Assembly: GCA_036004685.1 (NCBI GenBank)
Contig: DASYRE010000062.1
Span: 1 to 64,000 of the forward strand
DNA from: Candidatus Polarisedimenticolia bacterium
Lineage (GTDB): Bacteria > Acidobacteriota > Polarisedimenticolia > Gp22-AA2 > AA152
Direction of reading: 5' to 3'
DNA: 64,000 nt
This document shows, one piece after another, positions 1-9,208 of the stretch; positions within the stretch are counted from its first letter, which is position 1, and the number at the start of each line of letters is the position of its first letter. The translations under genes and the position numbers were made by a program. The notes below the pieces were generated by a model that was not told where the DNA came from, did no database searches, and worked only from the letters and a program-made list of their open reading frames with translations.

Positions 1-4
1 CGAT

Positions 5-174
5 CTAGTGTCGCGTCTCAAAAATCATGTTACATTCGGCCCCCGATCCATCCCGGCTCGCCGCGTTGCGCCTCGCTTGCGTACCGCCTTGGGTACGCGA
101 CGCTCTGGCGCGCCTTGCGATCCGGGCGCCTCGGCGACCTCGCTGTTAACATGATTTCCGAAACGCAACACTAG
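5..174. repeat. Palindromic non-coding element with 28-nt terminal inverted repeats
   Basis: The arms at 5-32 and 147-174 are inverted copies, with 24 of 28 positions pairing. They begin CTAGTGT and end ACACTAG. Inside is a second perfect 7-bp hairpin, GCGTACC (79-85) with GGTACGC (92-98). The segment has no plausible ORF and lies downstream of the RNB gene. A nested palindrome of about 170 bp with conserved ends looks like a MITE- or REP-like mobile repeat, or a long structured terminator-like RNA. The structure is directly visible. The mobile nature is inference, since no second copy was seen in this window. Confidence 0.6.
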
Positions 175-234
175 GGCGGAATGGGACGCGACGGCTGAAC
201 CTGCCGAATAGGACGGGGTTTCGGAGGGGGGACG

Positions 235-1752
235 CTAGGCTTTCGGGCGGATGAAGTCGATGAACCCTTGCTCCACGTTCGTTTCAGCCAGCTCGACCGT
301 GACCCGCTCCCCGACGTCGAGCCCGGCGAACCCTCTCACGAGCTTTCCCTCGACGGGCGGATTGAAGATCCGCACCCAGGTCCCTTTCTCCGAGGCGCCG
401 CTGACGATTCCTTCGAAACGCTCCCCGATGCGCGACTCGAGCAGGAGCGCGGCCGCCGATTTGCGGACGCGGCGCTCCACCTTGTTGGCGTTGTCCTCCT
501 GTTCCGTGCAGTGTCGGGCCAGCTCCCGCAGCTCCTCGATCGGGTAGGGCTCCCGCCGCCCGTCGAGAGAGGCCTTCACCAGCCGCTGGGTCACGAGATC
601 GGGATACCGCCGGTTCGGAGCGGTGGAGTGCGTATAGTCCTGGATCGCCAGGCCGAAGTGCCCGGGGACCGCCCCTCCCGGGAGCTCGACATCGTATTCT
701 CCGCGCCCCATGAGCTTGACGATCGCCAGCGACAGGTCGGGAAACCGCTCGGAGTCGGCGGCGCGGCGCTTTTTCAGGAAGCCCTCCAGCGCCGCGGCGT
801 CGGGGTCGGGAGGGAGCCGCTCCCCCAGGCTCGCGGCGATCTGCTCGATCCGGTCCCACCGCTCGGGGGATCGGAGCACGCGCCGCAGCGAGGGAAGTCC
901 CCGGGCCTCCAGGAATCGCGCCGTGACGCCGTTGGCGGCGATCATGAGATCCTCGATCAGTTCCCGGGCCCGGTTCTTCGCTTCGACGCGAAGATCGGCG
1001 AGCGCTTCGCCGTCGAAAACCGCATGGGGCTCGATCGTCTCCAGACTCAGCGCGCCCTGCCGGTGGCGCACGGTCCGGAGCGCCTGCGCCACGCGGTCTT
1101 GGAGGCGGATCTGCCCGGCCAGCTCGGCGCTCGACGCGATCCGGCCCGGGGGAGGGGCGCCGTCTTCGAGCCAGGCCGACACGGCGTTGTAGGCGAGCTT
1201 GGCTCGATTCACGACCTTGGCGTGATAGACCTCCGAGCCCTCCATCGAGCCGTCGTCCCGGATCCGCATCTCGACGACAATCGCCAGCCTCTCCTCGTCC
1301 TCGCCGAGCGAAGTCCGATCGTTCGAAAGCTCGGCGGGAAGCATCGGGAAGATCCGGGCGGCGGTGTAGACGGAGGTGGTGTTGTGGCGGGCATGCGCGT
1401 CGACCGCCGAGCCCCGCGGCACCAGGGAATCGACGTCGGCGATCGCGACGCGCAGACGCGTCAAGCCCGCGCCCGCCGGCTCCGCCACGGAAAGCTGATC
1501 CAGATCGCGGGAGTCGTCGTTGTCGATGGAAACCCAGGCCGAGTCCCGGAGGTCGCGGAGCGCGGGAGCGTCCTCCAGCGGCGCGCCTTCCAGGCGGCGG
1601 GCCTCCGCTTCGGCCGCGGGCGAGAAATCGGGCAGCAGCCCGCGTTCCACCATGGCGCGCCGCGCGATCGCCTTCAGCTCCCCGCGGTGCCGTCTCGGTA
1701 TCGAGCTCAACAGCTCCTCTTGAAGCCGCAAGGACGGCGGCCAAGCCTTCAA
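235..1752 (-). CDS. RNB-domain ribonuclease (RNase II/R family)
   Basis: This is a putative 3'-5' exoribonuclease, 505 aa, shorter than classical RNase R. The Mg-binding acidic cluster of RNB domains is seen as SIDNDDSRDLDQLS (about residues 75-88). The conserved late block YTHSTAPNRRYPDL, with the arginine-proline-aspartate signature, lies near residue 380. The last 60 residues resemble a degenerate S1/OB fold. The only start that captures the N-terminal helix is TTG at 1752, with a poor ribosome site; an internal ATG lies at 1653. It sits 44 nt downstream of the amidase on the same strand and may be co-transcribed. Family assignment is secure; substrate (mRNA or tRNA 3' ends) is not known from sequence. 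Confidence 0.88.
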   Translation of the reverse strand: MKAWPPSLRLQEELLSSIPRRHRGELKAIARRAMVERGLLPDFSPAAEAEARRLEGAPLEDAPALRDLRDSAWVSIDNDDSRDLDQLSVAEPAGAGLTRLRVAIADVDSLVPRGSAVDAHARHNTTSVYTAARIFPMLPAELSNDRTSLGEDEERLAIVVEMRIRDDGSMEGSEVYHAKVVNRAKLAYNAVSAWLEDGAPPPGRIASSAELAGQIRLQDRVAQALRTVRHRQGALSLETIEPHAVFDGEALADLRVEAKNRARELIEDLMIAANGVTARFLEARGLPSLRRVLRSPERWDRIEQIAASLGERLPPDPDAAALEGFLKKRRAADSERFPDLSLAIVKLMGRGEYDVELPGGAVPGHFGLAIQDYTHSTAPNRRYPDLVTQRLVKASLDGRREPYPIEELRELARHCTEQEDNANKVERRVRKSAAALLLESRIGERFEGIVSGASEKGTWVRIFNPPVEGKLVRGFAGLDVGERVTVELAETNVEQGFIDFIRPKA

Positions 1753-1796
1753 CGCTTCGAAGCCCCGCAGGCGTCGCCCTCAGGCGCCCGCCGCCC

Positions 1797-3434
1797 TCAG
1801 CCCCGCCCGCCTCTCAAATCGGCCGAGGGCAGGAACTGCGGGGGCCGGCGGGCTTTCGTCGCCTGTTCGTAGGCGTAGGCGAACCGGATCAAGGTTTCCT
1901 CGCTCCAGGGTCGTCCGACGAAGGACAGGCCGACGGGCAGCCCCGCGACGTAGCCCATCGGAACGGTGACGTGCGGATAGCCCGCCACGGCCGCCGGCGA
2001 GGAGAAGCTCCCGCCGCCTGACGGATCGCCGTTGACCAGATCAATCAGCGAAGGGGGACTGCCCGTCGGCGCGACGAGCGCGTCCAGCCGGTGCTCCCCC
2101 ATCACCGCATCGATCCCTTGGAGACGCGAAAGAAGCTTGTCCTTGTCGAGCGCCCGCAAATACTCCTGTTGGGTCAGCGAGCCTTTCGCCTGGGCTTCGA
2201 CGAGGATCTCCTGGCCGAAGTAACGCAGCTCCTCGTCCTTGCGCCGCTCGTTGAAGGCGATCAAGTCTTTGAGAGTCCTCACCGATCCCCCGGGGGCCCA
2301 CCGGGCGAGGTGCTTGTTCAGGTCCGCCTTGAACTCGTAGAGCAGCACCATGTATTCGGACTCGTCGAAGCTCCCGGCGGTGGCGATGTCCGCCGGATCG
2401 ATCAGGGTCGCCCCGAGACGTTTCAGCGCTTCGAGGGCCCGCTCCATCAACGCGTCGGTCGCCGGGCTGTATCCCATGTAATGGGCGCGGCAGACGCCGA
2501 GGCGCGCTCCTTGAAGTCCCCTCGGGTCGAGGCGGGCGGCGTAATCGATCCCGGCGGGCTGCGGGTTCGCGGCAGTCGCCCCGTCGCGCGCATCGACCCC
2601 GGCGAGCGCTCCGAGCAGCGCCGCCGCGTCGGCGACCGTTCGGGCCATCGGGCCGGCGGTGTCCTGGCTGTGGGCGATGGGGATGATGCCGGTGCGGCTC
2701 ACGAGCCCGAGGGTCGGCTTGATGCCCACCAGGGAGCAGCAGTTCGAAGGCGACACGATCGAACCGTCCGTCTCCGTGCCCACGGCCGCGGCGCACAGGC
2801 CGGCCGCCACGGCGACACCCGAACCGGAGCTCGATCCCGAAGGGGTCCGATCGAGCGCGTAGGGGTTCCGGCATTGACCGCCGCGGGCGCTCCAGCCGCT
2901 CGACGAGTGGATCGATCGGAAATTCGCCCATTCGCTGAGATTCGTCTTGCCGAGGATGACCGCCCCGGCCGACCGCAGCCGCTCGACGATGGCGGCATCC
3001 CGGGGCGGCTTCACGCCGACGAGCGCGAGAGAGCCGGCGGTGGATTGCATCCGATCCCGCGTGCAGACGTTGTCCTTGAGAAGCAGCGGGATCCCGTGGA
3101 GAGGCCCCCGGGGGCCCTTGGCTTTCCGCTCCGCATCCAGCTTCTCGGCCGTGGGGATGGCGTCGGGATTCACTTCCAGGACCGACCTCAGCTCCGGTCC
3201 CCGTCGGTCGAGCCGGTCGATCCTCCGTAGATAGCTCTCCGTGAGCGCGCGCGCCGTGTACCTGCCCGAGCTCATGCCCTCTTGAAGCTCCGCGATCGTG
3301 GCTTCCTCGAGATCTCCCGCCGATTCGGTCTGCGGCCGCGCCGCGGTCTTCAGAGCCGGGATCGCCGCGGCGATCGCGCCGCCGACCGCCGCGCATTCGA
3401 GAAACTTCCGGCGCCCCATCGTCCTGTCGCCCAT
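1797..3434 (-). CDS. Amidase-signature family hydrolase, probably Tat-exported
   Basis: The 545-aa protein of the amidase signature family hydrolyses an unidentified amide. The Ser-Ser-Lys triad is represented by the Lys in PLHGIPLLLKDNV and by the serine-rich block PSGSSSGSGVAVAAG followed by TETDGSIVSP. The N-terminus carries a twin-arginine-like signal (RRKFLECA, then a hydrophobic AAVGGAIAAAIPAL stretch), so the enzyme is likely exported folded. The ATG at 3434 has a GAGGG ribosome site 5 nt upstream; a second in-frame ATG lies at 3419. The long open frame upstream of it has no coding character. Secreted amidases of this layout are frequent in Acidobacteria-like genomes; aryl- or peptide-amidase specificity cannot be assigned. 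Confidence 0.9.
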   Translation of the reverse strand: MGDRTMGRRKFLECAAVGGAIAAAIPALKTAARPQTESAGDLEEATIAELQEGMSSGRYTARALTESYLRRIDRLDRRGPELRSVLEVNPDAIPTAEKLDAERKAKGPRGPLHGIPLLLKDNVCTRDRMQSTAGSLALVGVKPPRDAAIVERLRSAGAVILGKTNLSEWANFRSIHSSSGWSARGGQCRNPYALDRTPSGSSSGSGVAVAAGLCAAAVGTETDGSIVSPSNCCSLVGIKPTLGLVSRTGIIPIAHSQDTAGPMARTVADAAALLGALAGVDARDGATAANPQPAGIDYAARLDPRGLQGARLGVCRAHYMGYSPATDALMERALEALKRLGATLIDPADIATAGSFDESEYMVLLYEFKADLNKHLARWAPGGSVRTLKDLIAFNERRKDEELRYFGQEILVEAQAKGSLTQQEYLRALDKDKLLSRLQGIDAVMGEHRLDALVAPTGSPPSLIDLVNGDPSGGGSFSSPAAVAGYPHVTVPMGYVAGLPVGLSFVGRPWSEETLIRFAYAYEQATKARRPPQFLPSADLRGGRG

Positions 3435-3613
3435 ACGTTCCCTCGACGAGAAGAGTTGTGCTGGATCGCGGGCTGGAAGCGCTCCGCGCTCCGAGGCGCA
3501 TTGTATCAGTTTCGCACTGCGGGGAAGGCGGGAGGAAGACCTCGCCGAACGGTGAGTTTTGGATCGGAGCCCGAACACCGCTAGGGGCAGGAGACCGCCG
3601 CCTCGCCGGCTCT

Positions 3614-4858
3614 TCACGCGCGCGCCACATCCGGCTCGCGCCGCCATCGGGCGACAAGCTGATCGAGCGTGACGGCGGCGAAAAGCTGGAGGATCATGAT
3701 CGCCGGCACCATGTAGCGCGCCAGGGAGAAGACCATCGTCGTCATCCCCCAAAAGTAGACGACCAGCGTGAGCAGGAGAATTCTCGGCGTCTTCCGCGCG
3801 AGGTCCCAGCGTCCGGCGAGGAACACGCCGGGGAGTGCGAGCACCAGATAGACCGAGTTGACCAGGAGGATTTCCGTTTCGTGCCAGAGCATTTCGGTGC
3901 CGTACCAGCTCCGGACGATCTTGAAAAACAGGAGCTCGAGCAACGGTTTCGCCTCGGCCCCTTCGCCGGTCAGATAGCGAAGGATTTTTCCGGGCGAATC
4001 GAGCTCCGGCCGCTTCGCCTGCGTCCGCTCCATCCAATCCCGCAGGTCCGCCGGAACCCGGACTTGGGCGTCCCCGAGGCGCGGCTTCACGGCGAACGTC
4101 AGACCGTCCATCATGGTCGGGGGTCCGCCCGAGCTCAAGGGCAGGATCTGGCCGAGCGAGCGGTACATCACGATTTCCCAAGGGAGGATGGGGAGGAAAA
4201 AGCCCGCCGTCAGGAGCGCGGCCGCCTTCAGGCGGTTGGGAATCTTGAGAATGAGCAACCCGAGCGCGAGGAACGGGCCGAGCATCCAGGCCGCGGGACG
4301 GACGAGCGCCGCCAACCCCAGAAGAGCGCCGCCAAGAAAGAAGCCGCTCGTTCCGGTTCCCAGCAGGGTGCTGGCGATCACGAGCAGTCCGAGAACCATC
4401 ACGAAGAGAAACGGGACTTCATCGTCGGGTTGCTTCAGTAGCCACAGGTTGAGGGGATAAGTCGTCCACAGGAGGCAGGCGAAGCCTCCCACGCGGCGAT
4501 CGAAGAGCTTTTCTCCCAGCCGGAAGAGCAACACGCCGGTGGCGCTCGCGAGGATCACGTTCGCCACGGCCACGAGCACGAGCGGTTCGCCCGAGAGCCG
4601 ACGAGCCAGCCAGAAGAGCGGAGCGAGAAAGAAGAAGTATCCGGGAGGATAGCGCGTGCAAAGGTTGCCGGCGTTATCGACGAGCCCCTTCCCCCTCAAG
4701 AGATTCTCGGTCACGGGCTTGTGGTGCGTGAACCAGTCCACCGATTGATTCCGGGATACGGCGTCGGGCAGCATGGCGAGGAAGGCGACCTGAACGATGA
4801 CCGACGCGATGACCAGGAACGGGACGGAGAGAAGGCGACTTGGTTGCTTCCCTTCCAT
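3614..4858 (-). CDS. GT-C membrane glycosyltransferase, ArnT/PMT (GT39) type
   Basis: This 414-aa integral membrane protein has about nine to ten hydrophobic segments. An early periplasmic loop carries acidic and aromatic residues (QSVDWFTHH, then TRYPPGYFFFLAPL near residue 70). This is the layout of dolichyl-phosphate-mannose mannosyltransferase/ArnT-like enzymes, which transfer sugars from polyprenyl-phosphate donors to lipids or proteins outside the inner membrane. The RYPPGY motif is typical of bacterial GT39 relatives. It is about 90 nt downstream of a beta-barrel gene on the same strand. The acceptor and sugar are not predictable. Confidence 0.8.
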   Translation of the reverse strand: MEGKQPSRLLSVPFLVIASVIVQVAFLAMLPDAVSRNQSVDWFTHHKPVTENLLRGKGLVDNAGNLCTRYPPGYFFFLAPLFWLARRLSGEPLVLVAVANVILASATGVLLFRLGEKLFDRRVGGFACLLWTTYPLNLWLLKQPDDEVPFLFVMVLGLLVIASTLLGTGTSGFFLGGALLGLAALVRPAAWMLGPFLALGLLILKIPNRLKAAALLTAGFFLPILPWEIVMYRSLGQILPLSSGGPPTMMDGLTFAVKPRLGDAQVRVPADLRDWMERTQAKRPELDSPGKILRYLTGEGAEAKPLLELLFFKIVRSWYGTEMLWHETEILLVNSVYLVLALPGVFLAGRWDLARKTPRILLLTLVVYFWGMTTMVFSLARYMVPAIMILQLFAAVTLDQLVARWRREPDVARA

Positions 4859-4951
4859 CTCAAGGCTCCTCAGCGCGCGAATCGGAGCAATGCATCGAAT
4901 GTCGGCCAGGCGTGTCCATGCTTTCTGAATAAGCGTGGGGCGCCGGCGCCG

Positions 4952-5557
4952 TCACCAGCCCACTCCGATCAGGTAGGCGAGCTGGTAGTAATCGGCGCTC
5001 TCCTCGGCGCCGTCGATCTTGAGGTGGGCGCCCAAGACAATCTTCGCCTCGACGCCGGAGTTCAGCCGCACCCGCGCGCTCTTGGGGGTCTGCCAGAACA
5101 CGCCTCCCGCGGCGTAAGCGGCCGCGGAGGTCTCTTCGTGATCGACTCCCGTTCTCCGGTCCTTGAGCTCCGCATTGACGACCTCGCCGCCCGCCCCCAG
5201 GAAGGGGCGCACCCGCTCTCCGGGACTCCATATTTTCACCACTCCCAGGCTCGCTTCCTGAAGCGTTCCCTTCAGCTCCACCCCGCCCACGTCGCAGAAC
5301 CAGACGAAGCAAGAGGTCCTCCGCTTTTCACGTTCCGACGCGTGCAGCCCCACCTGAACATGGACCGGCCATCTTCCCGAGCCGAAATCGGCCTGCACCC
5401 CCCAGGCCCACTGGTCATCGACCTCCCCCCACGGTTCGCGATCCAGCGTGCGAAGGCCGATCTGAACGTTGACGTTTCCTTCAGCCTGCGCCAGCGCTTC
5501 GGCCGGAGCGAGCGCAGCGAAGCCCAGCAAGATCGCCGGAACCCATCTGGTCCTCAT
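4952..5557 (-). CDS. Outer-membrane beta-barrel protein
   Basis: The 201-aa protein has a cleavable signal peptide (MRTRWVPAILLGFAALAPAEA, then ALAQ). Alternating hydrophobic/polar strands rich in Gly and aromatic residues follow, ending in an aromatic residue (LIGVGW), typical of outer-membrane barrels recognised by BAM. No enzymatic motif is seen. It is transcribed divergently from another small barrel gene at 5695, so the 137-nt space between them probably holds both promoters. Function beyond a porin-like or structural role is unknown. Confidence 0.72.
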   Translation of the reverse strand: MRTRWVPAILLGFAALAPAEALAQAEGNVNVQIGLRTLDREPWGEVDDQWAWGVQADFGSGRWPVHVQVGLHASEREKRRTSCFVWFCDVGGVELKGTLQEASLGVVKIWSPGERVRPFLGAGGEVVNAELKDRRTGVDHEETSAAAYAAGGVFWQTPKSARVRLNSGVEAKIVLGAHLKIDGAEESADYYQLAYLIGVGW

Positions 5558-5694
5558 CGGTATCTTCGCACCCTCTTCGGTTGGCTGCCCGGCGCGACCG
5601 TCGGGTGGGGTGAAAACCCCATGGAGCCGGGGACTCTCCGCGGCTATCGTGGCACCCCGCTTCTTGCAACGAACGCACCGACTCAGGAGGCAAA

Positions 5695-6285
5695 ATGATT
5701 CGGTCCCACCCGGCGGCGAGAAAGACGGCTCGGCTCACCCACCGGACGGCCCAGGCAATCCTGGCACTCGTTCTCGTGAGTCCGGCGCCGGCTTTGGCGG
5801 CCCACTTGTCCGGCCAGGCTCCCAAACCGGGCGACCTGGCCGTGAGCGCCAACCTCGGATTCGTCCACGCGTTTAACGGCAATTTCGACGGCTTCGAGCC
5901 GGTCCTGACCGGGAGCTTCGAATACTACTCCACCGCCCGTACTTCGTGGCGAGGGCTGCTCGGCGTGACCTCCTTCGATGCCGACTCTCCCCCCGGTGCC
6001 GACGTCGACTTCAAGTTTCTCAACGCGAATTTCATCTACAACTGGGAGCGGGGCTGGACCCACCCGTACGTCACGGGAGGCCTGGGCCTCTATTTTAAAG
6101 ATGCCCCCGCCTCCCTGCCTCCGGACGCGGATGACACGGAGCTCGGAGTCAACGTCGGCGGCGGGGTCGATTTGTTCTTCGGGGCCCGTTGGGCTCTCAA
6201 GCTCGAAGGGACGCTCCACAGCCTGGCCGGGGCGGAACCGGACACTTTCGTCCTCGGGACCGCAGGAGTCAAGTGGTGGTTCTGA
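5695..6285 (+). CDS. OmpW/OmpA-like outer-membrane beta-barrel protein
   Basis: The 196-aa protein has an N-terminal export signal ending near PALAAHLSG. About eight amphipathic strands (AVSANLGFVHAF, YVTGGLGLYF, VNVGGGVDLFF) follow, and the C-terminus is VKWWF, an aromatic BAM-recognition tail. The start is supported by a strong AGGAGG ribosome site 4 nt upstream. A clear hairpin follows 58 nt after the stop. It resembles uncharacterised outer-membrane-beta-barrel families; no ligand-binding motif is visible. Confidence 0.78.
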   Translation: MIRSHPAARKTARLTHRTAQAILALVLVSPAPALAAHLSGQAPKPGDLAVSANLGFVHAFNGNFDGFEPVLTGSFEYYSTARTSWRGLLGVTSFDADSPPGADVDFKFLNANFIYNWERGWTHPYVTGGLGLYFKDAPASLPPDADDTELGVNVGGGVDLFFGARWALKLEGTLHSLAGAEPDTFVLGTAGVKWWF

Positions 6286-6342
6286 GCGGTCCTGCTTCCG
6301 CCTGGCACGCCGTTCGATGGAAACGATTCCCCAGAAAAACCG

Positions 6343-6380
6343 AAGGCCGCCAAGGTGCAACCCTGGCGGCCTTTGCTTGT
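6343..6380 (+). terminator. Intrinsic terminator after the beta-barrel gene
   Basis: A perfect 10-bp stem pairs AAGGCCGCCA (6343-6352) with TGGCGGCCTT (6364-6373) around an 11-nt loop. A short T-rich run (TTTGCTTGTTT) follows. It lies between two convergent genes and could serve both. Confidence 0.7.
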
Positions 6381-6399
6381 TTCCCGCAAGATTAATCGG

Positions 6400-6885
6400 T
6401 TACGGGGTCGGCTCCGAGGCGCTCGCGTGCTGCAAGTCGGCGTGCGCCCTTCCGCAGGCTCGCCCGCAGGTGTGCTGATTGGCACCCTCGAGCGCCAGGC
6501 AGCAGGCGCGGCACTCGGTAACCGACGCCAGAGACCTGCAAGCCTCGAATCCTGCAGGGGCCGGCGCCAACCTCTCCAGCAGACCGTTCGCCACCGCGAA
6601 GAAGAATGACGATTTCTCGGTCTCGGTGACGGGATCCGATGCGGAGCCCTGGAAATTCACGCCGGCGCGCCGCAATCGGGATATCGCTTCGTCGGCGGTC
6701 ATCGGCCCGAGACTCTGGGGATCGTCCGAGACGATGGTGATCGCCTTGAGAGCGAACTCCCCGACCGTGACCCGCACGGGGGGCAGCGGCGGAGCCGCTT
6801 TGTCCTTGTCTTTGGCGAGCGACGCGGAACCGACGAACAACAGCAATAACAACAGTGAAGGTAAGCACAACTTAGCGTAACGCAT
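6400..6885 (-). CDS. Secreted Cys-rich hypothetical protein
   Basis: The 161-aa protein has a strong signal peptide (LLLLLLFVGSASLA, cleavage about residue 24). The C-terminal third contains six cysteines (about 116, 125, 128, 129, 140, 144), suggesting a disulfide-bonded extracytoplasmic fold. The ATG at 6885 is chosen because GGAGG lies 6 nt upstream; an upstream in-frame codon has no such site. No known domain is recognised. It is convergent with the beta-barrel gene and shares the terminator region. Confidence 0.6.
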   Translation of the reverse strand: MRYAKLCLPSLLLLLLFVGSASLAKDKDKAAPPLPPVRVTVGEFALKAITIVSDDPQSLGPMTADEAISRLRRAGVNFQGSASDPVTETEKSSFFFAVANGLLERLAPAPAGFEACRSLASVTECRACCLALEGANQHTCGRACGRAHADLQHASASEPTP

Positions 6886-7137
6886 GCCTTGCCTCCGAGG
6901 GATAGGCATTCGTGTTAATTCGATGCTGTTTAAGTACGGCCTAACCTACGACTCGTCAAGGATAAAAGTGAGCTGCGGCGCGAGATTCTGGAGGTAAAGA
7001 GGCCCGAGACGAGATTTCTGTGTAGCCGGAAGCTTATCGCAGATATAGCGCCGGAGGAATGTCAAAGTCACATTTCGAGACCAATTTGTTCTATTGGAGC
7101 TCTGATGCTCCTCAGTTTTTTTCTTTGGTGCGCTTGA

Positions 7138-8049
7138 TTACGAAGGCTCGGGAGGAAGAGGATTGGTGACGTCCAAAACTAGACTCCATTTGCCGGTATG
7201 GTCGCGTTTCCAGACGCGCATGTAAAAGCCCCTTTCAGGGGGGGATGCCGGCGAATGGAGCTCGTACTTGCCGTAGGTGTAACCGAGATCGCCGGATTTG
7301 GCCGTTTCCGCATGCAGCGTCTCCCACGACCCGCTGCGGGCTTGGGATGCGAGGAATTCGACAATCCCGGATCGAGCGGTCAGCGGATCATGGCCGTCGC
7401 GATGCAGACGCCCCGAGGGGGCGAGCCATTCACCGTAGGCCCGCGCCAGGTCTTCAGCCGCCTCGCGGCCCATCTTCTCCTCCGCCGCCCGCAAGTCGGG
7501 AAGCGGCCCGGAAGTCGCGGGCGGTCCTTCGCGCGGCGCCAGCCGTGTGCGTCCCCGGGAGATCGGTCCGGAGCGGGACGGGATTGAGATTCCGTGATCC
7601 AAGGCTACCCGCCAGCTGCCGTCCGGCTGCTTTTTCCAAACGGACGAGTAGTAGCCGTAGTGCAGAGCGTCACCCTTCCCCGATTTGTCGGTCAGGAGCG
7701 TAGGCCCCGTCAGCCAGCCCAGATCTCCGGATCGCGAGATGTCCCCGTAAGACGGCTCCCATTCCAGGAGCAGGGACGAAACCGCGGCCGGGGCGGGATG
7801 GCCCTGCTGGAACTCACGAAGGTTCACGGGCCCCGGCCTGAAAGCGATTCCGTCGGGCGCGAAGTATTCGTAGAAGGAGGGGCGGATCCCCTTGATGGCG
7901 CACGCCCGCGCGAAAGCGCGCTCGGTGGCGGCCATCGCCTGGAAGTCATCCTCCAGCTTGCGGTCGGCGGCCCGAAGCGAGCCGGCGAGGAGGCTGGCGA
8001 CGATCAGGCATGCGATGCGGCTCGGACCGCGATGGGCTTCGGCGTCCAC
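7138..8049 (-). CDS. Secreted protein with two NTF2/SnoaL-like (DUF4440-type) domains
   Basis: The protein of about 303 aa has a signal peptide (IACLIVASLLAGSLRAA). Two similar halves of about 125 aa follow. Each has the DUF4440/SnoaL pattern: an acidic helix, a YEYFAPDG or WLAPSGR element, a GDLGWLTG or GDLGYTYG turn, and a final strand with WKK or WKRD. These are alpha+beta NTF2-like folds, often of unknown ligand. A GTG at 8049 preceded by GAGGG is proposed as start because it places the signal peptide at the N-terminus; the frame is open to a GTG at 8112. The tandem duplication is visible; biological role is not. Confidence 0.68.
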   Translation of the reverse strand: MDAEAHRGPSRIACLIVASLLAGSLRAADRKLEDDFQAMAATERAFARACAIKGIRPSFYEYFAPDGIAFRPGPVNLREFQQGHPAPAAVSSLLLEWEPSYGDISRSGDLGWLTGPTLLTDKSGKGDALHYGYYSSVWKKQPDGSWRVALDHGISIPSRSGPISRGRTRLAPREGPPATSGPLPDLRAAEEKMGREAAEDLARAYGEWLAPSGRLHRDGHDPLTARSGIVEFLASQARSGSWETLHAETAKSGDLGYTYGKYELHSPASPPERGFYMRVWKRDHTGKWSLVLDVTNPLPPEPS

Positions 8050-8211
8050 GATCCCTCGCTCGGCTGGTTTCAGCCTCTCCGGTCGCCCTACATCGGGCTC
8101 ACGTCGCGGCACTGCTTGCTCGTGAACAGAAGGACCATCATCGCGAGCTTCAGCTTCTCCGTGTCGAATTCTCCGAGACAGGGGGTTCGCAATCCGGCTC
8201 TTCCGCGCGCT

Positions 8212-9093
8212 TCAATGTTCGCGGATTCTGTTCTTCGGACCATGGAGGGTCTTGGACGTTCTTGCTTTTTTCGTTCGGCTCATCCCGCCGGCGTAACATC
8301 CGGGCGTCACCCCGACGATCCTCTTGAAACACCGGTTCATATGGCTCTGATCGGTGAATCCGGCCTCCTGAGCGACCCGGCCCGGGGGCAGTTCTTGCGC
8401 CAGAAGCTCCCGGGCCTGTCCCACCCGCACCTGCACCAGGTAGGCATGGGGCGGCAGACCCAGATGGCGATGGAATTGCCGGAGCAGGTGAAAAGGACTC
8501 ATCCGGGCGATGCGCGCAAGATCCTCGAGATGGATCGCTTCCGCGTGATGGGCCTCCAGATAGGAACGCGCCCGCCCGACCGCTTCCGATTCCTGGTTCG
8601 ACGAAGGGTCAAGGGGGGAGGCCTCGGCGTGGCGCGAGATCAGCGAGCCGAGGGCGTCTCGAATCAGCTCGTCCTGCTCCGCCCCATCCGCCGTGGCGCC
8701 CGAGCGTGGATGGACGTGGACGAGCTTGCTTGCCAGCCACGGGTCATGGATCACCGCGCCGGGGAAGCCCAGGTCCCGGGCGAGGCTCATCATCAGAGCG
8801 GTTTCCGGATAGAGCGCGAGGAGGGCCGCCTTCCGGACGCCCGGAGGAATGATTCCGACGTCCGCCCTCGACAGCAGGTAGCGCTCGCCGCCGCAGAGAA
8901 GCTCGTGGGCGCCTCGCTCGTTGAGGGCAATCACGAAAGTCTCGTGGAAATGCGGCGGGAAGGACTGCCGGACGTAAGTGGCTCGCATCAGAGACAAAGG
9001 CCATTGCCGTCCGGCGGGCCAGGTCCTCGAGGAGCCGCCGGCCGGGACGGGAAGGCCGGCGATTTCGGGGTCGAGCCTTTCGGCTTCCTTCAT
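8212..9093 (-). CDS. AraC-family transcriptional regulator
   Basis: The 293-aa regulator has an N-terminal cupin-like sensing domain (HFHETFVIALNERG, then GDVGIIPPG-like strand ADVGIIPPG). The C-terminal AraC DNA-binding domain has two helix-turn-helix units. The first is IHLEDLARIARMSPFHLLRQ and the second runs through VAQEAGFTDQSHMNRCFKR with the conserved Gly-Phe-x-Asp/Ser-Gln. The frame ends with a basic tail. It lies immediately upstream of the NTF2-like gene on the same strand. The effector is unknown; regulation of a neighbour is inference. Confidence 0.92.
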   Translation of the reverse strand: MKEAERLDPEIAGLPVPAGGSSRTWPAGRQWPLSLMRATYVRQSFPPHFHETFVIALNERGAHELLCGGERYLLSRADVGIIPPGVRKAALLALYPETALMMSLARDLGFPGAVIHDPWLASKLVHVHPRSGATADGAEQDELIRDALGSLISRHAEASPLDPSSNQESEAVGRARSYLEAHHAEAIHLEDLARIARMSPFHLLRQFHRHLGLPPHAYLVQVRVGQARELLAQELPPGRVAQEAGFTDQSHMNRCFKRIVGVTPGCYAGGMSRTKKARTSKTLHGPKNRIREH

Positions 9094-9208
9094 ACGCCTT
9101 CATCCCGCGTGGAGGTCAATCGCCTCCCCAGGATGTGGGCCGCCGCCGTGGCTTTGTCAACCCGGGACGGCAACGGCGGCGCTGCGTCCACCCCGCATGC
9201 CGTCCCGC

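Noticed and set aside
268-1872. 534-codon plus-strand ORF opposite the RNB ribonuclease
   Set aside because: It is a shadow of the ribonuclease, which has the RNB acidic motif; the plus-strand translation has no recognisable domain.
3435-4181. Upstream extension of the amidase frame
   Set aside because: It overlaps the GT39 gene on the same strand in another frame, and the Tat signal and ribosome site place the start at 3434.
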